Origin: an uncultured Woeseiaceae bacterium
GTDB lineage: Bacteria; Pseudomonadota; Gammaproteobacteria; Steroidobacterales; Woeseiaceae
Direction of reading: 5' to 3'
NCBI GenBank assembly: GCA_902517795.1
Contig: CABYDR010000002.1
Location: 1 to 64,000 of the forward strand
Length of the DNA stretch: 64,000 nucleotides
Positions 1 through 8,755 of the stretch are shown piece after piece. The number at the start of each line of letters is the position of its first letter. Positions within the stretch are counted from its first letter, which is position 1. Position numbers and translations under genes: made by a program. Below the pieces are notes generated by a model that was not told where the DNA came from, did no database searches, and saw only the letters and a program-made list of their open reading frames with translations.

Positions 1-10
1 CTTGGTCATA

Positions 11-529
11 ATGAAATATCAAAAACAGCTTATTGAAAATCCGATCATACTCGGAAAGATAATTGGGCATTTTGGTGTAAAAGGTTGGCTTAAAGTTTTT
101 TCTCATACATACCCTAGAGAAGAAATAACCAAATACAAATTAATTTATGTTTATTTAGAGGGCAACTATGAGTTGATTAGTGATTCCGAGTGGAATAGCT
201 CAGGAAAAAACATATTACTTAAATTAGATAAAACATCAGATCGTGAATCTGCTAGTAAATATATAAGCTCAGATCTAGTAATTGATCGCGCAAATCTTCC
301 CGAGCTCCCTGATGGGCGATATTATTGGAATGATCTAGAGGGTATGCAAGTAAAAAATATTCATGGGGACAGTCTCGGGACGATTTCACATATGATAGAA
401 ACTGGTTCAAATAATGTTGTGGTACTCTCGGATGATAGATTGATTCCATTTATATTAGACGATGTAGTCAAAGAAGTTGATTTGAAAAATCGTATTATTA
501 TAGTTGAATGGGATTGGGGCTGGAGTTGA
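11..529 (+). CDS. rimM: Ribosome maturation factor RimM
   Basis: RimM assists maturation of the 30S subunit by binding ribosomal protein S19 and acting on the 16S rRNA head. The N-terminal part shows the family signature around GKIIGHFGVKGWLKV, and the C-terminal half (from about residue 95, GRYYWNDLEGM) is the PRC-barrel. I chose the ATG at 11; a TTG at 2 is in frame, but the family normally starts a few residues before the GKI motif. The stop lies 2 nt before trmD, and rplS follows, as in the usual rpsP-rimM-trmD-rplS operon, so rpsP is expected just left of the window. Length (172 aa) is normal. Confidence 0.95.
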   Translation: MKYQKQLIENPIILGKIIGHFGVKGWLKVFSHTYPREEITKYKLIYVYLEGNYELISDSEWNSSGKNILLKLDKTSDRESASKYISSDLVIDRANLPELPDGRYYWNDLEGMQVKNIHGDSLGTISHMIETGSNNVVVLSDDRLIPFILDDVVKEVDLKNRIIIVEWDWGWS

Positions 530-531
530 CT

Positions 532-1284
532 ATGAATATTTGTGTTGTAAGTTTATTTCCCGAGATGGTGAAAAAGATATTAAACTTTGGCGTTATTGGT
601 AGATCTGAAGTAAATGGAATCATGTCTCTGTCAGTAATTAATCCTAGGGACTTTACTGATGATAACTATCAAAAAGTTGATGATAAACCTTATGGTGGTG
701 GGCCCGGTATGGTGATGAAATATGAGCCACTAAAACGTTCAGTAGAGATGGCAAAAGCAAATTTTTCTGGCACTGCACCAGTCATTTTGCTATCTCCACA
801 AGGAACAAGATTTAATCAAAAAACCGCAAAAAGATTGTCTCAATATTCAGAATTAATTTTTGTTTGTGGTAGGTACGAAGGTATCGATCAAAGATTTATT
901 GAAAGTAATGTTGATGAGGAAATATCCATAGGTGATTTTGTTTTAACTGGCGGTGAAATTGGTGTTATGGCTATTATTGATGCAACAGTAAGGTTGTTAC
1001 CTGGTGCACTAGGTGACGAATCATCACGCACTGATGAATCTTTTGAAGAAGGACTTCTTGAATATCCTCATTATACGAGACCACGTGAAATAGACGGACT
1101 GAAATGTCCTGATGTTTTATTATCAGGAGATCATGAAGCTATTAAAAAATGGAGGAAAGAGCAGTCAATTATAAAAACTTCAAAAAATCGTCCGGATCTT
1201 TTTAACAACTTAACTGATAGTGAATTAACTGACATTCAAAAAAATATTTCAAAAAAATATAACAAACAGTTAAAGAATGAGTAA
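532..1284 (+). CDS. trmD: tRNA (guanine-N1)-methyltransferase TrmD
   Basis: SPOUT-class methyltransferase that uses S-adenosylmethionine to methylate G37 of tRNAs reading CNN/CGG codons, preventing frameshifts. Visible motifs are GGGPGMV, LLSPQG, the knot-loop region VCGRYEGIDQR, and SIGDFVLTGGE, all in the expected order. The start is the ATG at 532, giving MNICVVSLFPEM; an in-frame ATG at 508 lies inside rimM and would add eight non-conserved residues. Length (250 aa) fits the family. Translation is probably coupled to rimM, whose stop is 2 nt upstream. Confidence 0.97.
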   Translation: MNICVVSLFPEMVKKILNFGVIGRSEVNGIMSLSVINPRDFTDDNYQKVDDKPYGGGPGMVMKYEPLKRSVEMAKANFSGTAPVILLSPQGTRFNQKTAKRLSQYSELIFVCGRYEGIDQRFIESNVDEEISIGDFVLTGGEIGVMAIIDATVRLLPGALGDESSRTDESFEEGLLEYPHYTRPREIDGLKCPDVLLSGDHEAIKKWRKEQSIIKTSKNRPDLFNNLTDSELTDIQKNISKKYNKQLKNE

Positions 1285-1330
1285 TTAAAAGATATAATCT
1301 CTTTTTTAAATTTTAGTAATAAGTGTCAAG

Positions 1331-1675
1331 ATGAGTAAAATTATTGAACAAATAGAAAAAAATCAGATGTCGAAGGAGATTCCAGGTTTTTCTTCGGGAG
1401 ATACCGTTGTTGTTCAGGTCAAAGTAAAAGAGGGAAATAGAGAAAGACTGCAAGCCTATGAAGGTCTTGTGATTGCAAAAAAAAATCGGGGTTTAAATTC
1501 ATCTTTTACAGTGCGAAAAATATCTCATGGAGAAGGTGTTGAAAGAGTATTTCAAACATATAGCCCGCTTGTTAGTGAAATTATCGTAAAGAGAAGAGGT
1601 GACGTCCGCAAAGCAAAACTTTATCATCTGCGCGGATTGACTGGTAAGGCAGCTAGAATCAAAGAAAAAATATAA
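1331..1675 (+). CDS. rplS: 50S ribosomal protein L19
   Basis: L19 sits at the 30S-50S interface. The protein is 114 aa, typical for L19, with the conserved core [27 protein letters not shown] and the C-terminal [16 protein letters not shown]. It ends the rimM-trmD-rplS group. The 46-nt gap from trmD contains only a weak A/T hairpin-like stretch, so cotranscription is likely. Confidence 0.97.
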   Translation: MSKIIEQIEKNQMSKEIPGFSSGDTVVVQVKVKEGNRERLQAYEGLVIAKKNRGLNSSFTVRKISHGEGVERVFQTYSPLVSEIIVKRRGDVRKAKLYHLRGLTGKAARIKEKI

Positions 1676-1716
1676 AAAATTTCTCTCGTCATCCTGGTTT
1701 TCTTTAATAAGAAATA

Positions 1717-2598
1717 ATGGGTATGATAAAAAAAACAAACAAATTCATAGCAAAGTCAGTTCTACTTATAGTTAGTCTGAATTTCATCATCGCATGCGCT
1801 CCAATCGTATCAAATATAACAGACAATTTAGCAAGAAACTTGAGTGATGCTGTTTTGAACCAAGAAGACCCACAAATTGTGAGAGATGGTGCACCAGCTT
1901 ACTTATTGCTATTAGATAGCTTGGTTGCTGGAAACCCTGAGAATCCTGCGATCCTCTCATCTGCTTCTGATCTTTATACTTCCTATACTGCTATCTTTTT
2001 GAATGATGCAGAGAGATCTAAAACTTTATCTGAGCGTGCACTAAAATACAGTAAAAAAGCACTATGTATTTCTTATGATGATTCATGTAGATGGGATGAT
2101 TATTCTTTTGATGATTTTAATCTTTCTCTGGATGATTTTGATATGAAGTATTCTGATCTTTTGCTTACCTACTCAACATCTTATCTTGTGTATATTCGCT
2201 CTCACAGTAATGACTGGAATGCAATTGCCCGCTTGCCTTATATTGAGTCTGCTCTTGAGTATTATGTTGATATGAACCCTGAAACTGAGAATATCGACTC
2301 TGTTTATACATATTTGGGGATACTATCAACACTTTTACCGCCGGCCTTGGGAGGTGATTATGAAAAAGGAAAGAGGTATTTTGAAAATGCAATAGAGTTT
2401 AGCGGCGATCAAAATCTCAGTGCTAAAGTTGAATATGCTCTCAGCTATGCAAGACCACTATATGATCGAGAGCTTCATGATAAGCTTTTGCTAGAAGTAA
2501 TTTCTTCGGATCCAGTGAAGAAGAATTACACCCTACTAAACGTGATAGCAAAGGAGCAAGCAAGCTCAATGCTTGAAGATGCAGATGAATATTTTTAA
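1717..2598 (+). CDS. tatT: TRAP transporter T-component lipoprotein (TatT family)
   Basis: Predicted periplasmic TPR lipoprotein that partners the TRAP solute-binding protein, as in the Treponema TatT/TatP pair. The N terminus is a lipoprotein signal ending ...NFIIAC with the lipid-anchored Cys at about residue 27. The rest is helical repeat sequence with typical TatT features (repeated Tyr/Asp-rich helices; ALPPALGGDYEKGKRYFENAI near residue 210). The downstream dctP overlaps its 3' end and dctQ and dctM follow, which supports the assignment. Starts at 1717 and 1723 are both possible. Family membership is from recognition of sequence pattern and context; substrate unknown. Confidence 0.85.
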   Translation: MGMIKKTNKFIAKSVLLIVSLNFIIACAPIVSNITDNLARNLSDAVLNQEDPQIVRDGAPAYLLLLDSLVAGNPENPAILSSASDLYTSYTAIFLNDAERSKTLSERALKYSKKALCISYDDSCRWDDYSFDDFNLSLDDFDMKYSDLLLTYSTSYLVYIRSHSNDWNAIARLPYIESALEYYVDMNPETENIDSVYTYLGILSTLLPPALGGDYEKGKRYFENAIEFSGDQNLSAKVEYALSYARPLYDRELHDKLLLEVISSDPVKKNYTLLNVIAKEQASSMLEDADEYF

Positions 2599-3622
2599 AC
2601 ACATCCATAAAAAAAAGATTCATCAGATTATGATGACTATTATTTTTCTTCTGGTTTCTTCTGAATACACATTGGCACAGGTACAAATCAAGATAGCTAC
2701 ACTTGCTCCGCAAAATTCAGAATGGGCTGAAAAATTTCAGAAAGGTTCAATTGAAATCCAAGAGAGAACCGAAAATAGAGTAAAACTCAAATTCTACTGG
2801 GGTGGTGCACAAGGAAATGCAAAAAAAATTCTACAAAAGATAAAAATTAGACAATTGCATGGAGGAACATTCTCACCTACAGATTTTCAGGAGGTTTATC
2901 CGGATTTGAATATCTATGGGCTACCTTTTTTGTTTAAAGATTTCAATGAAGTAAATTACGTAAGAGATCGCGTGGATAATCAACTTGAACAAGGCTTCAA
3001 AAATTTAGGGTTCAATGCTTATGGATTTGCAGGCGGAGGTTTTGCATATATTTTGTCAAATGAGCCAATTAAAGAGTATGAAGATCTAAAAAATAAAAGA
3101 ATATGGTTACCCCAAGGAGATTTAATTAGCTATGAAGCTATGAGATCACTCAATTTGCTTCCTGTCCCTCTTCCAATGACTGATGTACTAACCGGTCTTC
3201 AGACTGGCTTAATTGATATTGTCGCCATACCTCCAGTTGTTGCACTAGCTCTTCAATGGCACACAAAAGTCACTTATATAACAAGAGTTCCAGTCCTCTA
3301 TGCAATGGGGTTTCTAGCCATTGATTCAAAAATAATTAATCGTATCAATACTGATGATCAAAAGGTATTAAATGAGGTTATAAATAGAATATACAGTGAA
3401 GTTGATAGTAACAGTCAACAAGATTCAGAAAATGCTTACGAAGCGCTATCTAAAATTGGGATACAAGAAATTCAATTTGATAGCGATGAATATCAAAAGT
3501 TAACTGATTTGCTTGAAGAGCCTACAAAAAAAATGGCTAATGACGGTCTTTATTCACTGGAATTATTCAATGAAATTAAAATGTATATTGATGATTTCAG
3601 GCATTCTTCTGAAATATTATGA
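2585..3622 (+). CDS. dctP: TRAP transporter substrate-binding protein, DctP/TatP family
   Basis: Periplasmic solute receptor of the TRAP system. A signal peptide (about residues 1-32, ending TLAQ) is followed by the DctP fold start VQIKIATLAPQNSEWAEKF, then GLPFLF and a ligand-loop region around NKRIWLPQGDL where the conserved Arg that usually binds a carboxylate appears to be kept. The gene overlaps the end of tatT. TTG at 2573 and ATGs at 2579 and 2585 are alternative starts; 2585 has a GAAG at suitable spacing. The ligand is probably an organic anion, but nothing here identifies it. Confidence 0.88.
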   Translation: MNIFKHIHKKKIHQIMMTIIFLLVSSEYTLAQVQIKIATLAPQNSEWAEKFQKGSIEIQERTENRVKLKFYWGGAQGNAKKILQKIKIRQLHGGTFSPTDFQEVYPDLNIYGLPFLFKDFNEVNYVRDRVDNQLEQGFKNLGFNAYGFAGGGFAYILSNEPIKEYEDLKNKRIWLPQGDLISYEAMRSLNLLPVPLPMTDVLTGLQTGLIDIVAIPPVVALALQWHTKVTYITRVPVLYAMGFLAIDSKIINRINTDDQKVLNEVINRIYSEVDSNSQQDSENAYEALSKIGIQEIQFDSDEYQKLTDLLEEPTKKMANDGLYSLELFNEIKMYIDDFRHSSEIL

Positions 3623-3647
3623 CTATTCATTATAGTAAATAATTTGG

Positions 3648-4139
3648 ATGGTCAATAAAGAAAAAAAATCAACTCTAAAAACTATCGAAGACTGTCTAAT
3701 TGTTCTTCTGCTTAGTTTAGTTATTCTGGTTTCTCTGACTCAAATCGGAATGCGACTATTCTTTAACTCCAGCATCATTTGGGGTGATGAATTTATTAAA
3801 ATTATTATACTTTGGTTAGCAATGATAGCCTCAGTATCAGCGAGCAGAAGTAATAGGCACTTAAAAATTGACCTTATAGAAAATTTTATCTCAAATAAAA
3901 TTTCTCATTTCCCAAAAATTATTTCTAAATTATTCGTTTCTATAGTTTGTGGAGCAGTTACCTGGCACTCTATTTTATATATTCATTTGACAATAACTTT
4001 CAATGAAACCGTTATGAATGGATTTCCAGCATGGATAGCCTATGCCATTGTGCCTTTATCTTTTTTCATGATGTCTTACAGATATTTTTTTCAAGCGTTG
4101 AATCATATTGTAAAAATTAATGAAGAGCGTCATAAATGA
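3648..4139 (+). CDS. dctQ: TRAP transporter small permease, DctQ family
   Basis: Small membrane subunit of the TRAP permease. About 163 aa with four hydrophobic helices; the conserved patch after helix 2 (FFNSSIIWGDEFIKIIILWLAM) and the SRSNRHLKID segment are typical of DctQ. It overlaps dctM by 4 nt (ATGA), indicating translational coupling. The ATG at 3648 follows dctP by 25 nt. Confidence 0.9.
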   Translation: MVNKEKKSTLKTIEDCLIVLLLSLVILVSLTQIGMRLFFNSSIIWGDEFIKIIILWLAMIASVSASRSNRHLKIDLIENFISNKISHFPKIISKLFVSIVCGAVTWHSILYIHLTITFNETVMNGFPAWIAYAIVPLSFFMMSYRYFFQALNHIVKINEERHK

Positions 4140-5380
4140 TCTTAATATTAATAATTTTGTGCATTATAGGAACTCCGCTTTTTTCTGTAATCGCTGCAAG
4201 TGCGATGTTTGGGTATGCATCACAAGAAATTGATTTAATGGCTATAGCTATCGAAATTATTGGTATATCAGATATGCCTTTTCTATCTGCAATTCCTCTT
4301 TTCACCCTCTCAGGGTATTTATTAAGCGAGAGTAATGCGCCAAAAAGATTGGTCGCTTTGACAGATATTTTTTTAGGATGGATGCCTTCAGGTTTAGCCA
4401 TTGTATCAATTCTAGCTTGTGCGCTCTTTACAGCTTTCACTGGAGCATCAGGTGTAACGATAATAGCACTTGGTGCAATCTTATATCCGGCACTCAAAGA
4501 AGATGGATACTCTGATAATTTTAATCTTGGTTTGATTACAACGTCGGGGAGTTTAGGTCTCCTGTTCGCACCATCTTTACCTCTAATTTTGTATGGTGTT
4601 ATTGCCGGAGTTTCAATTGATAATCTATTTAAAGCAGGGATTCTTCCGGGCTTAATGATGATATTATTACTTTCATTTTATAGCTTTTCTGTAAATGCAA
4701 AAAACTTTAAATCAAGTAAGTCCTTTGATTTGAAAAAGGCTTTTATCACGTTAAAAGAGTGCGCCTGGGAGATACCGCTTCCATTTCTGGTATTAGGCGG
4801 AATTTATTCTGGATTTTTCGCGATATCTGAAGCGGCAGCATTGACTGCGCTGTATGTCTTTATTGTCGAAGTGGTTATATTAAAAGAAATTAAATTCATC
4901 GATTTACCATCTCTAATGCGAGAATCAATGATTATGGTTGGAGGTATATTGATTGTGCTTGCTGTTTCACTTGCATCGACCAACTACATGATCGATTCAG
5001 GTCTTCCGCAAAAGATTTTTGGGTTAGTTTCTGAGGTTGTCGACGATCAGATTACTTTTATTATATTGTTGTTACTGTTTTTGATTATTCTAGGCGCCAT
5101 CTTAGACATTTTTTCAGCGATAGTCCTTGTTGTACCTATTCTATTACCAATTGCTGAGATGTATGAAATTAATCAAATACACTTAGGAATAATATTTCTC
5201 TCGACAATGCAATTGGGATATCTAACACCACCTGTAGGGATAAATTTATTCATTGCCAGCTATCGTTTTGATAGATCTATTATTGATGTATACTCGTCTA
5301 CAATACCTTTCTTTTTAATTCTTCTTCTTTCTGTAATTTTGATTGCATTTTTACCATCACTATCAACTGTATTTATTTAG
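4136..5380 (+). CDS. dctM: TRAP transporter large permease, DctM family
   Basis: Sodium-coupled transport subunit of the TRAP permease. 414 aa, about 12 hydrophobic helices, with the DctM hallmarks IPLFTLSGYLL, TGASGVTIIALGAILYPAL (first half) and LTPPVGINLFIAS (second half). It overlaps dctQ by 4 nt and is followed by sppA after 3 nt. Together with tatT, dctP and dctQ this is a complete, apparently intact importer. Confidence 0.93.
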   Translation: MILILIILCIIGTPLFSVIAASAMFGYASQEIDLMAIAIEIIGISDMPFLSAIPLFTLSGYLLSESNAPKRLVALTDIFLGWMPSGLAIVSILACALFTAFTGASGVTIIALGAILYPALKEDGYSDNFNLGLITTSGSLGLLFAPSLPLILYGVIAGVSIDNLFKAGILPGLMMILLLSFYSFSVNAKNFKSSKSFDLKKAFITLKECAWEIPLPFLVLGGIYSGFFAISEAAALTALYVFIVEVVILKEIKFIDLPSLMRESMIMVGGILIVLAVSLASTNYMIDSGLPQKIFGLVSEVVDDQITFIILLLLFLIILGAILDIFSAIVLVVPILLPIAEMYEINQIHLGIIFLSTMQLGYLTPPVGINLFIASYRFDRSIIDVYSSTIPFFLILLLSVILIAFLPSLSTVFI

Positions 5381-5383
5381 CTC

Positions 5384-7225
5384 ATGCATTTTATAAAAAA
5401 TTTATTTGGTTTTATTTGGACAAATTTAGGGCGTCTTAGGCGTTTTTTAAATGGACTGCTTTTGTTTTTTTTCTTTTCTGTGCTTTTAGTTTTGCTTATA
5501 CCTGTTAAATACGATGTAAATGATAAAAGTATCTTGCTAATAAACCTCAAGGGAGAGCTAGTTGAGCAACTTCAGGGCGATCCTTTCGAAAGGGCAGCAG
5601 ATGAATTTTTTGGTGAAATCAGAAATGAGACTTTAGTTCAAGATGTCATTGATACACTGGAATATGCTAAAACAGATAAAAGAATCAGTTTAATCATATT
5701 GAGATTAGATGAATTTACCTATGGAGGATTAAGTAAATTAGAAAGAATCGCAAACACGATTGACTCCCTAAGAGATAACGATAAAGAAATCATTGCATTT
5801 GCTGAATCGTATAATCGAAGCTCATATTATTTGGCGGCCAGAACGAATAAAATATTTCTCCATCCAGACGGATATATTATCCCGGAAGGATTTTCTTTTT
5901 ATAGTAATTATTACAGTGACTTGATAGATAAAATTAAAGTTGAATTTAATATATTTAGAGTGGGTTCTTACAAATCAGCAATCGAGCCCTTTGTCCGTAA
6001 TAACATGTCTGACGAATCAAGAGAAACTAGATTACGGCTTGCAAAAGAGTTTTGGTATAAATACGAAAAGGACATTGTTGCTTCAAGGAAACTTATTGAT
6101 AATGGCCTAACTAAATATTCTAAAGATTTGATGGAAGAGATTGAAGATACTGAGCAAAATATTGCAACGATAGCACTTTCTAATAATATTGTTGATGAGC
6201 TAATTACGAAAAATCAATTACTCAATAACCTAAAAAAAGAATATCAGTTAGATGATGATGAATTGGAAGAACGAATGATTTCAATGAGCAACTATTTATT
6301 TGCGTTAAATTCAGAAACTGCTGAACATGAGAGTGAAAAAAATGTAGGGATTATTATTGCATCTGGTCAGATACAAGATGGTAATCAGCCATCAGGATTA
6401 ATTGGTAGCGATTCACTGATATCACTAATTAAAGAAGCTCAAAAGGATGAATCAGTCAACGCATTAGTCCTTAGGATAGATTCACCAGGAGGAAGTGCTT
6501 TCGCCTCAGAAGAAATTCTTGAACAATTGATTGAATTTAAATCTACAGAAAAACCACTAATTATCTCAATAGGAAGTGTTGCTGCTTCAGGTGGATATTG
6601 GATAGCTATGGCAGGCGATGAGATATTTGCTTCTGAAGTCTCAATCACAGGGTCTATAGGAATTTTTGCGATGCTTCCGACAATACACAACACTTTAGCT
6701 GAGATTGGAATTTATAATGATGGAGTAACATCTAATGATATAAACACAGATTTTTATATCGATAGAGAATTATCTCCTGATTTAAAAAAAATAATTCAAT
6801 CTCAAATTGAGCATGGCTATCGTACATTTGTAAATAAGGTCGCAATCCACAGAGATATGAGGTCAGGCCAGGTTGAAAGTTTAGCTGACGGTCAAGTATG
6901 GACAGGTAAAGAAGCATTAAATAATGGGTTAATTGATCGAATTGGTGGACTGGATGATGCTGTTCTTGAGGCAGCGTCTTTAGCAAAAATAGATTCACTT
7001 AATTATGGAATAAAACTAATTGAAGATGATTTTAGTGGAACAAGGTTGTTTTCAAAATCTATTATTGAAACACTTTCTGTATTTGGTTTTAATTATCAAT
7101 ACAGTAAAAATAAAAAAAACCCTATTCAAAGAATAGACAGCTTCATACAAAAAAGAATTTCATTGTTGATGCAGTTTAATGATCCAAAAGGTATTTATGC
7201 TTATTGTTTTTGTGAAGATTTTTAG
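5384..7225 (+). CDS. sppA: Signal peptide peptidase SppA, 67-kDa type (protease IV)
   Basis: Membrane-anchored serine protease that degrades cleaved signal peptides at the periplasmic face. Length 613 aa matches the duplicated E. coli-type enzyme (618 aa). An N-terminal membrane helix (about residues 18-38) is followed by two S49 domains. The general base is Lys197 in FRVGSYKSAIEP, and the nucleophile is Ser402 in VAASGGYWIA, the same K-then-S arrangement as E. coli K209/S409. It starts 3 nt after dctM and so may be cotranscribed with the TRAP genes. Its 3' end overlaps the convergent sixA by 4 nt. Confidence 0.95.
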   Translation: MHFIKNLFGFIWTNLGRLRRFLNGLLLFFFFSVLLVLLIPVKYDVNDKSILLINLKGELVEQLQGDPFERAADEFFGEIRNETLVQDVIDTLEYAKTDKRISLIILRLDEFTYGGLSKLERIANTIDSLRDNDKEIIAFAESYNRSSYYLAARTNKIFLHPDGYIIPEGFSFYSNYYSDLIDKIKVEFNIFRVGSYKSAIEPFVRNNMSDESRETRLRLAKEFWYKYEKDIVASRKLIDNGLTKYSKDLMEEIEDTEQNIATIALSNNIVDELITKNQLLNNLKKEYQLDDDELEERMISMSNYLFALNSETAEHESEKNVGIIIASGQIQDGNQPSGLIGSDSLISLIKEAQKDESVNALVLRIDSPGGSAFASEEILEQLIEFKSTEKPLIISIGSVAASGGYWIAMAGDEIFASEVSITGSIGIFAMLPTIHNTLAEIGIYNDGVTSNDINTDFYIDRELSPDLKKIIQSQIEHGYRTFVNKVAIHRDMRSGQVESLADGQVWTGKEALNNGLIDRIGGLDDAVLEAASLAKIDSLNYGIKLIEDDFSGTRLFSKSIIETLSVFGFNYQYSKNKKNPIQRIDSFIQKRISLLMQFNDPKGIYAYCFCEDF

Positions 7226-7713
7226 GAATTCTGATCTGAAAGATAAACATTTTTATCAGATATTATTGCCTCTGCTCCTAAATCCCATACATCCAGATTT
7301 ATATTCAAAGACACGCACCCTGATGTTGGTAGGTATATAGATTGTTTCAGAAGGCTACTCGATAATTCGCTCAACCCAGGATTGTGTCCAACTATTATTA
7401 GATCATTAATAGATTCAGATTGGCTTTGAATTTTTTCAGTTAATAACCCTGCAGAAGCTAAGTAAAGCTCTTTATCAAGATAAAGTATTCCTGGGTCCCA
7501 TTTATTTTTTTCTAGCAGTATTTTGACTGTCTCAACAGTTCTCCTGGCATTACTGCTTATTATTTTTGATGGTAATGGATGCCAATCTTTTACAAATTTT
7601 GCTACAACATGACATTCTTTCTCGCCTTCTGGGCTTAGCGGTCTAGACCAATCATTAACGATAGAATCTTGATATAATGAATCCCCATGACGAAGAAGTG
7701 TAATTCTTTTCAT
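7222..7713 (-). CDS. sixA: Phosphohistidine phosphatase SixA
   Basis: Histidine phosphatase superfamily enzyme; SixA removes phosphate from phosphohistidine, in E. coli on ArcB HPt and on the nitrogen-PTS protein NPr. The catalytic RHG is at residues 8-10 (LLRHGDS), Arg is present in SSNARRTVETV, and the second His is in IVGHNPGLSEL. Length 163 aa is normal. It starts 3 nt after sufT and so appears to be the last gene of the suf operon, an unusual place for it. The target here is unknown. Confidence 0.88.
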   Translation of the reverse strand: MKRITLLRHGDSLYQDSIVNDWSRPLSPEGEKECHVVAKFVKDWHPLPSKIISSNARRTVETVKILLEKNKWDPGILYLDKELYLASAGLLTEKIQSQSESINDLIIVGHNPGLSELSSSLLKQSIYLPTSGCVSLNINLDVWDLGAEAIISDKNVYLSDQNS

Positions 7714-7716
7714 GTC

Positions 7717-8271
7717 TTAATACATCATGCCTGTTTGAAGTTTAGCTTCATCTGACATCATGTCCTGACTCCAGGGCGGATCAAAAACTAATTCAACATT
7801 GACGTTATGAATGGTTGGTATTATTTCAACCTTATCTTTTGCGTCTTCAACAAGTATGTCGCCCATACCACAACCTGGAGCAGTAAGCGTCATATCAATT
7901 TCCACTTCTCTTTTTAAATTATCTTTATTAGTTATCTCGCAGCGGTAGATTAATCCTAAATCCACAATATTTATGGGTATTTCTGGGTCGTAACATGTCT
8001 TAAGTTGATCCCATATGACTTTTTCAATGTCCTCATTGGATGCATTTTCTGGTATTTCTGGTGGAGGTTCTATTTCTTTGCCAATTGCATCGGCATCTGA
8101 ACCAGCAACCCTGAATAAATTTCCTTCGATGTAGATTGTGAAACTTCCACCAAGAGCCTGTGTTATAAAACCTGAAGTTCCCTCTCTTAATAAAAGTCTT
8201 TCACCCGCAGGAATGATCACTGCATAAAGATCTCTAACTAAAATAAATGGCTCATTAGTATGCCCAAACAT
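7717..8271 (-). CDS. sufT: Fe-S cluster assembly protein SufT (DUF59/MIP18 family)
   Basis: SufT-type protein with an auxiliary role in Fe-S cluster maturation. The N-terminal about 70 residues are the SufT-specific extension (VIIPAGERLLLREGT; QALGGSFTIYI), and the DUF59 domain follows from about residue 85 with the motifs YDPEIPINIVDLGLIY and TAPGCGMGDIL, whose Cys is the likely functional residue. Its position right after the sufU-type scaffold in the suf operon matches this role. The family length is about 180 aa, as here. Confidence 0.9.
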   Translation of the reverse strand: MFGHTNEPFILVRDLYAVIIPAGERLLLREGTSGFITQALGGSFTIYIEGNLFRVAGSDADAIGKEIEPPPEIPENASNEDIEKVIWDQLKTCYDPEIPINIVDLGLIYRCEITNKDNLKREVEIDMTLTAPGCGMGDILVEDAKDKVEIIPTIHNVNVELVFDPPWSQDMMSDEAKLQTGMMY

Positions 8272-8275
8272 AAGT

Positions 8276-8755
8276 CTACTCCGTCGATGTAATTTTTATA
8301 TCATCATCAAAGGCAGATAAAAAAGTCTGCCAGCTGAGATTTACACATTTTATCCTTGTCGGAAAGTCTTTCACCGCACAGAGAATACTCAGTTCCTTAT
8401 TATTTTTAATGAAGTCATTTTCTGATAACTCCCTATTTGAAGACAATTCACTAATAAAGCTCCATGCAATTTTTTTTGCTTCACTTATGCTTGTATCTTT
8501 TAGAATCTCGGTCAACATTGAAGCTGAAGCTATAGATATTGCACATCCTACTCCTTCAAATCGTATTTTCTTAATAGTATCGTTATGAGTAGATATGTAT
8601 ATTTCGAGTTTGTCGCCACACAGAGGATTGATACCTGTTGATCTGACAGCATCAGATTTTAAAGATCCAAAATTATATGGATTGCTGGCATGTTTTATGA
8701 CTAGCTCTTTATAAAGTTTAGTTATATCCGCTTTATCACTTTTTAAATTTGCCAT
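8276..8755 (-). CDS. sufU: SufU/IscU-type Fe-S scaffold or sulfur-transfer protein
   Basis: Zinc- or cluster-binding U-type protein that receives sulfur from SufS. Conserved Cys sites are visible: PLCGDKLEIYI, VGCAISIASASML, and a third in LCAVKDFPTRIKCVNLSW. The FPTRIKC form and the insertion before it are closer to SufU than to IscU. It overlaps the sufS stop by 1 nt and sufT follows after 4 nt. No sufE-like gene is present in this operon, so this protein probably takes over that function. Confidence 0.9.
   Translation of the reverse strand: MANLKSDKADITKLYKELVIKHASNPYNFGSLKSDAVRSTGINPLCGDKLEIYISTHNDTIKKIRFEGVGCAISIASASMLTEILKDTSISEAKKIAWSFISELSSNRELSENDFIKNNKELSILCAVKDFPTRIKCVNLSWQTFLSAFDDDIKITSTE

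Noticed and set aside
1285-1330. Hairpin-like A/T stretch between trmD and rplS as a terminator
   Set aside because: The stem is weak, has only A-T pairs and mismatches, and the two genes are normally cotranscribed.
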